Shown here piece by piece: positions 22,256 to 30,365 of a stretch of 34,321 nucleotides of DNA (position 1 is its first letter; every line of letters starts with the position of its first letter). Under the pieces are notes generated by a model that saw only the letters and a program-made list of their open reading frames with translations, was not told where the DNA came from and searched no databases. A program made the translations under genes and the position numbers. This DNA comes from a virus, in the IMG/VR virus record IMGVR_UViG_3300032092_000123, positions 1 through 34,321 of that record, one strand, 5' to 3'.

Positions 22256-22696
22256 CTAAAAAGGCAGCTCATCGGCATAATTCATAAACTCTTTATGTAA
22301 AATGCTATTTAGCTTTTTTGTTGACATTCCGAGCAACTTTGACAATTCTTTCGGGGTCTCATTCTGCCCATTACAAGATAAGCTCAAAATATCGTAAAAC
22401 GTCGCAGGGCTTATAAAAATCTCATTTTTAGGATGCCTATAAAACATTGACCGACCTTTTATATTGTACTCCCTTCCATCCGCCTTGATGTAAAAGTCAA
22501 TTGAACTATAAGCGTGAACGGGCTGAACAATCTTTGCTCGGGGCATATAGAACGTAAATTCGCCCTCCTTACCTTTGTAGTGTACCCTTGCTCGAGGAAC
22601 TGAGCTTTTGTGGTGGGTATATTCTAAAACCCTGACGATAATGTCGTCATTGCGGTTTATGTCGTTGCGGTCGTACCAGCTGCAAAATACATACAT
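22256..22696 (-). CDS. Hypothetical protein with HTH-like C terminus, 146 aa
   Basis: The first 90 residues are beta-rich and basic (RVLEYTHHKSSVPRARVHYK, FYMPRAKIVQPVHAYSSIDF). The C-terminal part has NETPKELSKLLGMSTKKLNS, which reads like a helix-turn-helix with TPKELSKLLG and STKKLNSIL as the two helices. A regulatory role in late expression is possible. It follows the L,D-transpeptidase-like gene and is the last gene before the terminator at 22204-22229. Confidence 0.5.
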   Translation of the reverse strand: MYVFCSWYDRNDINRNDDIIVRVLEYTHHKSSVPRARVHYKGKEGEFTFYMPRAKIVQPVHAYSSIDFYIKADGREYNIKGRSMFYRHPKNEIFISPATFYDILSLSCNGQNETPKELSKLLGMSTKKLNSILHKEFMNYADELPF

Positions 22697-22702
22697 AGTT
22701 TT

Positions 22703-23329
22703 TTAGATTTCTATTAGTGTGAAGTTAATTAATTGATTAGCTTTAAAAATCTTTATAGCCTCGAACCATCTTGAGTCAGGAACAACCATACACCCCGCAC
22801 TCCATTGGTCAACAATTGACCCGAGTCCGCCCCTATGAAAGTTAATTCCATAATACCCCCGAGTCTTTACCACCTTATCAACTTTGCGGTCTTTATTCCC
22901 GTCCCTGAATACCTCAATCGCACCCTCCTGATAAAAGTAAGGAGCACCGAGCCAAAGCGATTTCCAATTGGCTGAAGTGGTGAACCGATGAGAGCTGATA
23001 ACTTGCTGCTCGCAGGCGACCGCTGTCCCCGTGATGCCTCCAACCGTGACTGGGTTAAATATCCAATAGTCGCCCGCTAAGGTGGTGCAGGGTAAAATCA
23101 TATCAGCTACCCGATTACTAAACCTTACCACAACGTCATTAAACTTATTATCAAATGCCTGAGCCATACGGACCCACACAAAGTCTGTCACGGGCTTAAC
23201 CCATCCTCGTTTGTCCATTTCCGAGTCGATGTACTGCTTCGCCCCTGCAAGGCTGAGCGGTCCAATTAAGCCGTCAATCGAGCCCGAGTAAAATCCTTTG
23301 TTCTTGAGTAGTTGCTGAAAGTGTCTCAT
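22703..23329 (-). CDS. L,D-transpeptidase-like endolysin with peptidoglycan-binding domain
   Basis: Residues 1-35 (HFQQLLKNKGFYSGSIDGLI) follow the PG_binding_1 pattern of peptidoglycan-binding domains. The C-terminal half carries GINFHRGGLG (His165) and DQWSAGCMVV (Ser177, Gly179, Cys180), the H...S-x-G-C signature of YkuD-type L,D-transpeptidases, where Cys is the nucleophile. Phages use such folds as cell-wall enzymes. The likely target is the peptide stem of periplasmic peptidoglycan. There is no signal peptide, so release depends on a holin. It lies in the late tail and lysis block. Confidence 0.7.
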   Translation of the reverse strand: MRHFQQLLKNKGFYSGSIDGLIGPLSLAGAKQYIDSEMDKRGWVKPVTDFVWVRMAQAFDNKFNDVVVRFSNRVADMILPCTTLAGDYWIFNPVTVGGITGTAVACEQQVISSHRFTTSANWKSLWLGAPYFYQEGAIEVFRDGNKDRKVDKVVKTRGYYGINFHRGGLGSIVDQWSAGCMVVPDSRWFEAIKIFKANQLINFTLIEI

Positions 23330-23340
23330 TGTTTTATGTT

Positions 23341-23649
23341 TTAATATTCGTTATATAAATGTCCTGCGAGGTCACAAAGTTTTTGATAAGGGCAATTTTC
23401 CCCGCCTGACTGCTCGTTAACCCAGTCCCAAATCAATACATTCTGTTCCTCCGAATATTGGTCTCGATTCCAATGTATATCCTCTAACCAAATATAATCT
23501 TCGCCCTTGTCATACCCTCGAAAGCCGTGACATTCATAAGCCCCGATGCCGTCATTTTGGAGGGAAAAATCATAATTGTAGGCGAAAAATTCAACCTCTC
23601 CCAATATTGGAAGCTCAATAAAAATATCAATATATCCTGCGTTGCTCAT
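23341..23649 (-). CDS. Hypothetical acidic protein, 102 aa
   Basis: The protein is rich in Asp, Glu, Trp and Tyr (IFIELPILGEVEFFAYNYDF, DYIWLEDIHWNRDQYSEEQN), with a likely globular beta-rich core and a Cys pair near the end (ENCPYQKLCDLAGHLY). No family is recognised. It begins just downstream of the terminator at 23670-23701 and has a single ACACTCTAAA-like element in its leader. Function unknown. Confidence 0.55.
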   Translation of the reverse strand: MSNAGYIDIFIELPILGEVEFFAYNYDFSLQNDGIGAYECHGFRGYDKGEDYIWLEDIHWNRDQYSEEQNVLIWDWVNEQSGGENCPYQKLCDLAGHLYNEY

Positions 23650-23669
23650 AATTTAAAATTTAGAGTGTG

Positions 23670-23701
23670 AAAAAAAAGTTCGGTTTTGTAGGTTAACCGA
23701 A
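23670..23701 (-). terminator. Terminator of the 122-aa cassette gene
   Basis: On the minus strand TTCGGTT pairs with AACCGAA (7 bp, 9-nt loop), followed by C and a T8 run. Its sequence is related to the terminator at 6453-6480, including an alternative GGTTTT/AAAACC pairing. Confidence 0.75.
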
Positions 23702-23715
23702 AACCTTTGATAAGG

Positions 23716-24084
23716 TTATTTTTGAAATGATTTTTTTTGTTTTAATTCCTTAATATGTTTTTTTAGTTCGTCGATTTCATAAGCTGTTTTATTACTTATC
23801 GATACTAATTTATGATTGCTTTTTGTGCTATTTATACATAGATATCCAGTTATGTATATTTCATCTTCTAAAGATATTATTGCTGAAGGTTGATTGGTGA
23901 GTAGTAGTTCGCCATTGTTCAATTGGACAGCCACAAAAATTGATAAATTTTCGGGTTGATTTGGATGTAATACTGAATAAGCCCAATTATATTGCTTTTC
24001 AGATAACCAAGCTGTTTTATTGTTAGATTGTGCTTTTTTCCAAATCTCAATAATAATGTTTTGAATTTTAATTTTCTCATTCAT
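23716..24084 (-). CDS. Hypothetical protein, 122 aa, in a moron-like cassette
   Basis: The product begins MNEKIKIQNIIIEIWKKAQS and ends in a Lys-rich coiled coil (ELKKHIKELKQKKSFQK). The middle is beta-rich, NLSIFVAVQLNNGELLLTNQ. No family is recognised. It is AT-rich, sits behind the palindromic promoter at 24130-24149 and ends at a terminator, so it is a single-gene unit inside the tail block. It shares this design but no clear protein similarity with the 91-residue gene at 6500-6775. Confidence 0.6.
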   Translation of the reverse strand: MNEKIKIQNIIIEIWKKAQSNNKTAWLSEKQYNWAYSVLHPNQPENLSIFVAVQLNNGELLLTNQPSAIISLEDEIYITGYLCINSTKSNHKLVSISNKTAYEIDELKKHIKELKQKKSFQK

Positions 24085-24129
24085 AATAGTTAGTTTTTTG
24101 AAGTTTAAATAATTCCGTTTCCGTATTTC

Positions 24130-24164
24130 TTATTACAAAGGTATAATAAAGGAATTTAAAAAAA
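24130..24164 (-). promoter_or_regulatory. Promoter with palindromic operator, copy 3 (compensated arms)
   Basis: The -7 box TACCTTTG (24143-24136) is flanked by TTATTA and TAATAA, where the other copies have TTGTTA and TAACAA. Both arms have changed so that the palindrome stays perfect. A T7 run at 24164-24158 fills the -33 region. Confidence 0.75.
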
Positions 24165-24178
24165 GAGTCTTTGGTCAA

Positions 24179-24197
24179 TTATTTTTTCAAAAAATAA
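24179..24197. repeat. AT-only 9-1-9 inverted repeat after the tail-block gene
   Basis: TTATTTTTT and AAAAAATAA flank one base. It follows the stop of the 108-residue gene and precedes the third palindromic promoter. It is a weak terminator candidate with no U run of its own. Confidence 0.4.
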
Positions 24198-24205
24198 AAA
24201 TATTT

Positions 24206-24532
24206 TCAAATGTCGAACTTATTCGGGAAAAAGTACGTGTAATGATTGCTCAGAATGTTATAAATAGCCGTCTGTTCAAGAGGTAAAACCTTTGTCAACT
24301 CATTAACCGCCCTATCTTTTTTCTCATACTCAACTATAAATACTGGATAGAGCTTAATTACGACATACCGATTTATTATTGACTGCCTGACAATATTGTG
24401 ACGGATAAAGAAAGCTATAATCTTTTCAAGTTGAGGTATCTCCCCGAGCTTTTCGCTTAGTTCATCAGTCAATAGCTTACAAAATAAACGTCGGCTATTC
24501 TTTTCTCGGTCACGGCTATAATTCTCAATCAT
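24206..24532 (-). CDS. Hypothetical protein, 108 aa
   Basis: The protein is basic and helical (NSRRLFCKLLTDELSEKLGE, FIRHNIVRQSIINRYVVIKL) with a C-terminal TVxPLEQTAIYN-like stretch (KVLPLEQTAIYNILSNHYTY). It overlaps the 78-residue gene by 4 nt. No family is recognised. Its position between the tape measure and the AT-rich cassette suggests a regulatory or nucleic-acid-associated role, but this is only inferred. Confidence 0.5.
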   Translation of the reverse strand: MIENYSRDREKNSRRLFCKLLTDELSEKLGEIPQLEKIIAFFIRHNIVRQSIINRYVVIKLYPVFIVEYEKKDRAVNELTKVLPLEQTAIYNILSNHYTYFFPNKFDI

Positions 24533-24765
24533 AGAAAATTGTTTCTAAAATACATTATTACTTTGCCTTTACACGCCCTGCAGGAATAATCTTTTTGGAC
24601 CCGCTTTTCTACCGTCTCACCCCTGCCCAGAGTTTTGATGTACCGATAGTAAAGGTAAAAAAGTCTGCGGAGGTCGGCATCATTAAACAGCATATTACTT
24701 TTATTTCGGGTCATTATTTCGATAACCTCCTCTCTGCTATCTTCGGGAATTTCTCTAATATACAT
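24529..24765 (-). CDS. Hypothetical protein with CRAC motif, 78 aa
   Basis: The product has a helical N-terminal part (EEVIEIMTRNKSNMLFNDAD) and ends with SCRACKGKVIMYFRNNFL, where two Cys spaced by two residues could be half of a metal site. It begins 3 nt after the tape-measure stop, so it is translated with it. No family is recognised. Confidence 0.5.
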   Translation of the reverse strand: MYIREIPEDSREEVIEIMTRNKSNMLFNDADLRRLFYLYYRYIKTLGRGETVEKRVQKDYSCRACKGKVIMYFRNNFL

Positions 24766-24768
24766 AGC

Positions 24769-27700
24769 TTAAATTTGTGCCGTGACTCTTATTTCTTTCC
24801 GCTCGTTTCGTGCTTTGTCGACTTGGTCTTCCGTGCTTGCCGTGTAAACAACCTGCAGCCTATCGATACGGTTCTGGGTTTCAATAATCAAATTTTGCAT
24901 CACGTTAAGTCGGTTCGCTTCCTCCGATATTGAATTCAATTGGTCAGTAAGGAAGCCAGACGGAGCACCAACTAAACCACCCGTCGCAAAGTTAGGAATT
25001 TTCGCAGCCTTTAAAGCCCGATAGCCGATTCTTTTTTGCTGAGACTGATTAAGTACAACCTCTCCCGTCTTTAGTGTCGCCAGTACATTATCCCCGTTCG
25101 ACAAAGGCTTTATATTGCCTCCGCTCGTAACTTTGCCACCATTGGCAAATTGGACAACCTCGTCACCCATACCAACGACCCCACCTCGAGCAAGTGGCTG
25201 AGCTGCGATTATACCCGTCTGGGCAGCTCCCAGAATCCCAGCTATCACGGCTGCAGGAATATTCGGAGCGGGAGGTGTAAAATAAGCTGCCGAAACTGCT
25301 AAAGCCGTATTAATAATTGATTGTAAAATCGCCTGAGCTTTTTGCTGTTTTGCTGCTTTCTTTGCAAGTTCCTCTTTTGCCTGCTCTAATTTCTGGGCGT
25401 TAGCAATCTCCGTCTCGAGTTGTTCCTCAAAAAACCTACGTCTTAATCCAGTGCTATTGTCGATTTCTTCCTGAAGGCGGTCTTGTCTTTGTTGGCTACG
25501 TTCCAATGCTTCATCGTATCTTGCTTCCTGCCTTTCGTTTGCTACATTTAAAGCGTCAAAAAATACGTCGGTAAAATCTTTGATAACATTTAAAGCGTCC
25601 TCAAAGCTCTTTTTACGGGCTGCAAGTTGCTCGTCGGCATTCTTTTTAACGTTCTTTGTTTCTTGGTTCTCTATGTCTGAAAGCTCTGTTTTAAGCCTTT
25701 GACGGGCTAATAAAACCGCATCGTATTCCTCTTGCTTTATTCCAACCTTTAGCTTTCCGTTTTCGTCTAACATCTGAGCCTCGGCATCGTCAAGAGCTTG
25801 TATTTTGTTGCGAATATTGGCGATTTTGTCCGCTGTCTCCTGCTCAGCTGCCAGTCTTATAAGCTCCTCTCTTTTCTTTGCGTCCTTTTCGTTTTTCAAT
25901 AGCTTGTTAAGGGTTTCCTTATTTTTAAGGTCTCGCATTTCGCCAACCATATCGATGTAATCGAGTTCCTCCTCCAGAATTCTGTCCCTAAAATCTCGCA
26001 ATTGCTCAGCCGTTTCAAGTTCCTTTTCGAGGTCGTCCTTTCTGAACCCTGCTTTTGCATTTGAAATATCCGTCTCAGTTTGTTGGACAATCTCTTTTTT
26101 GATTTTACCAACCTCCGCAGCGACCGATTTCTCCTCTTCCGCTGCCTCTTTAATAGCTTTTGCGTTATCGTCCCTGATTTTTTGTATTTCTTTAGGATTA
26201 AGAGCCAATTTTATAGCCTCTTGAAGTTGTTTCTGCCCCTCAGCTAATCTTTTTTTGTTTTCATCTTGAAACTTTGCGAATTGTTCGTCTAAGGTCTTGA
26301 GTTGCTTTTCCCCGTTAAGCTGAATTTCTTTTAATTGTCTTTCTCTGTCGTCCTTAATGTTTTTGATGTTTTCTTCAATATACCTCGCTTGTAATTCGGC
26401 AATAAGAGCCAGAGTATTTTTGCGCACTTGGACCTCATTCTCTAAAAACTTATTTCGCTCGTCGGTTAATTTTTTAACTGCCTCCGTATATTTACGAGCA
26501 TCATCCTCTGCTTGCTGTTGAGCTTTTCTCTTTTCCTCATCCCTCTTCGACTGCTCATCAAATTCCTTTTGTTGTTGTTTCATCTTTTCCGCTGCAGCTT
26601 TCTCGTCCGCCTGCATTTTACTTTTCATCTCTTCCTCAGCCTTTTTTTGAGCGTCGGTATTTTCATTAACAGCGTCGGTGTTTTCGTCTGTTACTGCCGT
26701 ATAAGCTGCGACAGCCGTTCCCGCTGCAACTAACCCAGTTAGTGCAAGCCCTAAAGGATTCGCCCGAACGGCTGCGTTAAATGCCAATTGAGCCGCTTTT
26801 GCTGTATTTATTATTGCCGTGTAAGCGATTACAGCCCCGTTGTAAATTACGAGAGCAGCACTCGATAAAGCCGCAGCAATACGTCCCGCATTCATAGCCA
26901 AAGTAAACACTCCGAGAGCCACAGAAACCGCAGCCAAAACTGGAGCGATTGACGTCATAGCCTTATAAATCCCCGCCATTAGATTTATTAAAAATGTTAT
27001 TGGCGATAATATAAATTGAATAGTAGTTCCAATTAGCTGGAATAGGTCAACACTTTGCCCCGCAGGAACAAACAAACCAATTAAGGTACTGATAAAGTCA
27101 TAAACAGATTTCCCAAGTTCAAAAAATGCCTTCCCGATAGGGCTCAGAGCATTAAACAAAGCTAATAAAACGTTGATAATTGCCCCGCCTGCAGCGTTTT
27201 TAAACTCCTTAAATGTTAAAATCAAATCCTTAGACTTTTTAGCCGTCTCGATTTGTGAGCTTGCAAGTTCCCTATTAGAATCTAATAGCCTCCGATTATC
27301 TTTTGCAAGTTCCGATACCTCCGCCCCTGCCTCGACAAAAGCTGCAGGCATCTCCTTTATTTTTTCTAAGTAGTCGTTCGCATTACCACGCCCCTCAACT
27401 AAAGCTCCCTCCAGTTTACCTACTGCCTCCTCAAAGCTTATACCCATACTTTGCGCCAATGATTTCGCAGCAGCTGAGATTGTCTTTGCATCCGTACCGA
27501 AAGTGTTAGCCAATGCAGAAGTCTGGGCAGCGACATTATCCAAACTCTCCCCATATAGTCCCGAAAATTCCATAACGGTCATACGGGTCTCATTTACCTT
27601 TTTGTTAAACTCCTCAAGGTTCGTAATGGCTTTATTTATAAGGTTGGCAGCCTGAAATGCCACAAAGCCAATTGTCAGAGCTTTACCGAAAGTATTAAGA

Positions 27701-28218
27701 TTGCCCTCACTATTTCTTAATTGCCCCGCAAAAGCCTCAAAACCAGGGATTGATGCATAAATTACTCGGGTAACTCTTGCAAATGTTTTGGGATAATTAC
27801 CGACATTTCTTTGAAACTGCCCGACCTGAGCGTCCGCCTTTTTTAACGTTTGGTCGAGTTGCTGAATTTCTTTTTTTAGCTTGTCGAGTTCCTCCGCACT
27901 TTTCGAACCATCAAGAGCAGCGTTCTTAAATTCCTTCCTAAGCCTATTTAATTTAGCACTCGCTTTGTCATACGCCCCGAGCGAACTTTCCTCTAAGAAT
28001 GATTTATTGACGTCGTCCTGAGCCTTTTTAAGAGCCTTTTGCTGAGCCGTTAATTTTCCAACCGTTTCGCTCAGTTCCTTAAATTCCTTTTTACCCTCTT
28101 CGGTTGTCAAATCGAGAGCGTTCATTTGTTTTGTAGTGTCTGAAATTGCAGCGTTCAAAGAATTTATTGAATTTATGCCGTCTATTTCGATTGTAAAACC
28201 GACTACCGTTTGTGCCAT
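24769..28218 (-). CDS. Tail tape measure protein, 1149 aa
   Basis: The protein is long, Ala/Lys/Glu-rich and mostly coiled. The N terminus, VGFTIEIDGINSINSLNAAI, is followed by a coiled coil (KLTAQQKALKKAQDDVNKSF). Hydrophobic Ala/Gly segments lie around residues 385-500 (VLAAVSVALGVFTLAMNAGR, ALTGLVAAGTAVAAYTAV), as in tape measures that insert into the host membrane. The middle has long charged coils (KQQQKEFDEQSKRDEEKRKA), and the end has a GG-rich stretch (RGGVVGMGDEVVQFANGG). At about 0.15 nm per residue a tail near 170 nm is expected, which fits a siphovirus. No peptidase domain is seen. Confidence 0.88.
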   Translation of the reverse strand: MAQTVVGFTIEIDGINSINSLNAAISDTTKQMNALDLTTEEGKKEFKELSETVGKLTAQQKALKKAQDDVNKSFLEESSLGAYDKASAKLNRLRKEFKNAALDGSKSAEELDKLKKEIQQLDQTLKKADAQVGQFQRNVGNYPKTFARVTRVIYASIPGFEAFAGQLRNSEGNLNTFGKALTIGFVAFQAANLINKAITNLEEFNKKVNETRMTVMEFSGLYGESLDNVAAQTSALANTFGTDAKTISAAAKSLAQSMGISFEEAVGKLEGALVEGRGNANDYLEKIKEMPAAFVEAGAEVSELAKDNRRLLDSNRELASSQIETAKKSKDLILTFKEFKNAAGGAIINVLLALFNALSPIGKAFFELGKSVYDFISTLIGLFVPAGQSVDLFQLIGTTIQFILSPITFLINLMAGIYKAMTSIAPVLAAVSVALGVFTLAMNAGRIAAALSSAALVIYNGAVIAYTAIINTAKAAQLAFNAAVRANPLGLALTGLVAAGTAVAAYTAVTDENTDAVNENTDAQKKAEEEMKSKMQADEKAAAEKMKQQQKEFDEQSKRDEEKRKAQQQAEDDARKYTEAVKKLTDERNKFLENEVQVRKNTLALIAELQARYIEENIKNIKDDRERQLKEIQLNGEKQLKTLDEQFAKFQDENKKRLAEGQKQLQEAIKLALNPKEIQKIRDDNAKAIKEAAEEEKSVAAEVGKIKKEIVQQTETDISNAKAGFRKDDLEKELETAEQLRDFRDRILEEELDYIDMVGEMRDLKNKETLNKLLKNEKDAKKREELIRLAAEQETADKIANIRNKIQALDDAEAQMLDENGKLKVGIKQEEYDAVLLARQRLKTELSDIENQETKNVKKNADEQLAARKKSFEDALNVIKDFTDVFFDALNVANERQEARYDEALERSQQRQDRLQEEIDNSTGLRRRFFEEQLETEIANAQKLEQAKEELAKKAAKQQKAQAILQSIINTALAVSAAYFTPPAPNIPAAVIAGILGAAQTGIIAAQPLARGGVVGMGDEVVQFANGGKVTSGGNIKPLSNGDNVLATLKTGEVVLNQSQQKRIGYRALKAAKIPNFATGGLVGAPSGFLTDQLNSISEEANRLNVMQNLIIETQNRIDRLQVVYTASTEDQVDKARNERKEIRVTAQI

Positions 28219-28219
28219 A

Positions 28220-30364
28220 TTATACGTTTACTTTTGATTGTATTTGTGTATTTTGAATTCTGTCCTCAGCGTCCACCTCTTTAAAATCTTGTATTAAATA
28301 AGTCTTTGTTGACCCGCTTTTCGATACATTAAAAGCGTTCACCTCCTGCAGGATATAAGTATCTGAGTTTATTATTACCCTATGTCTAAACGTTAAATTT
28401 TGTATCATAACTATGTCCCAGTACATATAAATTTCGAGCTGTTTGCCATTCTGCCAACGTACCAACTCAGGTAAATAAAATCGTTTCATTAACCCAGAAA
28501 TATTAAACCCGTTAACCACGTCGTCCGAAAAGCTGAGCGAAGTCTGGAATCCTGCCGTGTCATTATAATCGACCATATATGTCGCAGGGGGTTGGTTTGG
28601 AGCGACCCCGCCCGAGGTTTTGACATTTGCCAAACCATTATACCCCGCTATAAGTTGCTCGCTAATCATAAGTCTTGGCAATACGTCAATATTCTTTTGG
28701 GTACTCGTCGACGTTTCAAGGTAATTTGTCGACCAAATTATCGGAATAATTACGTCTTTATCGCTTCCAGTTGCTTTTATCTCACTATCTACTATTGTAA
28801 TGGTCGGAGCAAAAAAAGGATTTTCGAGGACGTTCGGGTTGGTACTAAACCTATTCGGTTGGAAGTTGTATCGAGCCTGCAGGAGCCCGACGTTTTGCCC
28901 CTGATTCATTGCCTCGATAGTTGCGTCGTTGTTGTCCTCCTTCCAAATTAAAGTGATTGAGCTGTCCATCTTAGTCTCAGAAACAAGCTCACCGCCTTTG
29001 AGTAAATCTACCTTATTTGTGAGGTTGTCGTTGCGATAATAAAAGCCCGTTTTGAACTCCCGAACGTTTGGAAGTGGGAAAGCTCTGTCCTCTAATAAAT
29101 AGCGGTCTGCAGGGTCGATACGTACCGACCTCGCCCCCTCGTCTGTTTCAAAAACTAAATTGAAAGCGTGAGCAAGTCCTTTGATAAAATCTAAAGCGGA
29201 CCAACGTTTATTGATTAAGTATTTAAAATCTAAATTTATATTGTCGGCTATTTCTGCCTCCCCTATTATGTCATAATAAAAATCTAATTCAAAAGGTGCT
29301 GAACCTAACCCGAAAGATAAACCCATTGCAAGAGTATCACCCTGAGTTAAATTTAGTACAAAGGAATAATTTAATATTGAATCTACATTTATTACTGGTT
29401 GTTCAATATATGTCCAAGTAGGTGGGAAAGTAGTCCATTCGCCATTTAAACCATAAAAAAAACTTGGGTCGACCGAACCCGCTACATTTGTAAATATTGC
29501 CTTTAAAGAAATTAAATAAAAGCCAGTATAAGGAGCTGTATAAATACCAGTCAAAGGGTCGTAAGGGTTCGGTCCAATTGTAGGAGCAACCGTCTGAAAA
29601 GGAAAAACAAAAGGGTATTCAATAACATTTATAGGAGGATTCCATAAATAATTAGCACTTATATTCAAATACTCAATACCAAACTCTGGGTCATTTATTG
29701 TATTGCTTAACGGAATTGATAAAATCAATTTACTAAACCAATCCGTCGTAATAAAATTGGAAGCTATTGTGTACCCTATCGAAGCGAATATCTTTTCCAA
29801 AATATGCCTGACAAAAAGAGCGGGAGTTGACTCCAAAGCATCCGCCTGCCCAAATACGTCCCAGTCCCTCCACTTAATCAAAACATACTTATAAAAGTCC
29901 GTTGCATAGGTATAATCCCACGCCAAAACAATAGCATCCCGCTCGTAAAGGTGTGAGCCGAAATCGAGTTGGTAAAGGTAGGTCGTTTTGAGCCTTATCG
30001 CCCAGTCTGAGTTATTGCCGTAAAAAGCAACCTTGTAAGTTTTGCCCTGCCAACTATAAAGGTCTGGTCTAAGTGTAACCGACTGAAGTTGACATTTACC
30101 TATAAAAAAGGGTTGCCCGTCAACCTCGATACTCGCATCTAAAAAAACCTGCTCATTTATTGTTATGCCTCCAACGTCCCAGAACCTATTAAAAATATCG
30201 TCATTTTGTTTCGTAGAGGGTAACTCGAAAGAGTACTCCGACCGACTGCCCGTGTTAATATTCAACCCGTCCCGACTCCTAAGCGAATAGGTCAAAGGTA
30301 GGTTGAGCCCCTGCGGGGGAAGGTCTGCCAGTTTTCCGTCGATAATTACCCGTATATCTGCCAT
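28220..30364 (-). CDS. Large tail-tip/baseplate protein, 714 aa
   Basis: The N terminus, DIRVIIDGKLADLPPQGLNL, has a beta-rich opening (IDGKLADLPPQGLNLPLTYS, ELPSTKQNDDIFNRFWDVGG) like distal-tail or Tal-type proteins of flavobacterial phages. A middle stretch with YTGFYLISLKAIFTNVAG is beta-sandwich-like. The last 300 residues include KRWSALDFIKGLAHAFNLVF and FYYRNDNLTNKVDLLKGGEL, as in hub proteins. It lies next to the tape measure with a 1-nt gap. It probably forms the tail tip. Confidence 0.65.
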   Translation of the reverse strand: MADIRVIIDGKLADLPPQGLNLPLTYSLRSRDGLNINTGSRSEYSFELPSTKQNDDIFNRFWDVGGITINEQVFLDASIEVDGQPFFIGKCQLQSVTLRPDLYSWQGKTYKVAFYGNNSDWAIRLKTTYLYQLDFGSHLYERDAIVLAWDYTYATDFYKYVLIKWRDWDVFGQADALESTPALFVRHILEKIFASIGYTIASNFITTDWFSKLILSIPLSNTINDPEFGIEYLNISANYLWNPPINVIEYPFVFPFQTVAPTIGPNPYDPLTGIYTAPYTGFYLISLKAIFTNVAGSVDPSFFYGLNGEWTTFPPTWTYIEQPVINVDSILNYSFVLNLTQGDTLAMGLSFGLGSAPFELDFYYDIIGEAEIADNINLDFKYLINKRWSALDFIKGLAHAFNLVFETDEGARSVRIDPADRYLLEDRAFPLPNVREFKTGFYYRNDNLTNKVDLLKGGELVSETKMDSSITLIWKEDNNDATIEAMNQGQNVGLLQARYNFQPNRFSTNPNVLENPFFAPTITIVDSEIKATGSDKDVIIPIIWSTNYLETSTSTQKNIDVLPRLMISEQLIAGYNGLANVKTSGGVAPNQPPATYMVDYNDTAGFQTSLSFSDDVVNGFNISGLMKRFYLPELVRWQNGKQLEIYMYWDIVMIQNLTFRHRVIINSDTYILQEVNAFNVSKSGSTKTYLIQDFKEVDAEDRIQNTQIQSKVNV

Positions 30365-30365
30365 C

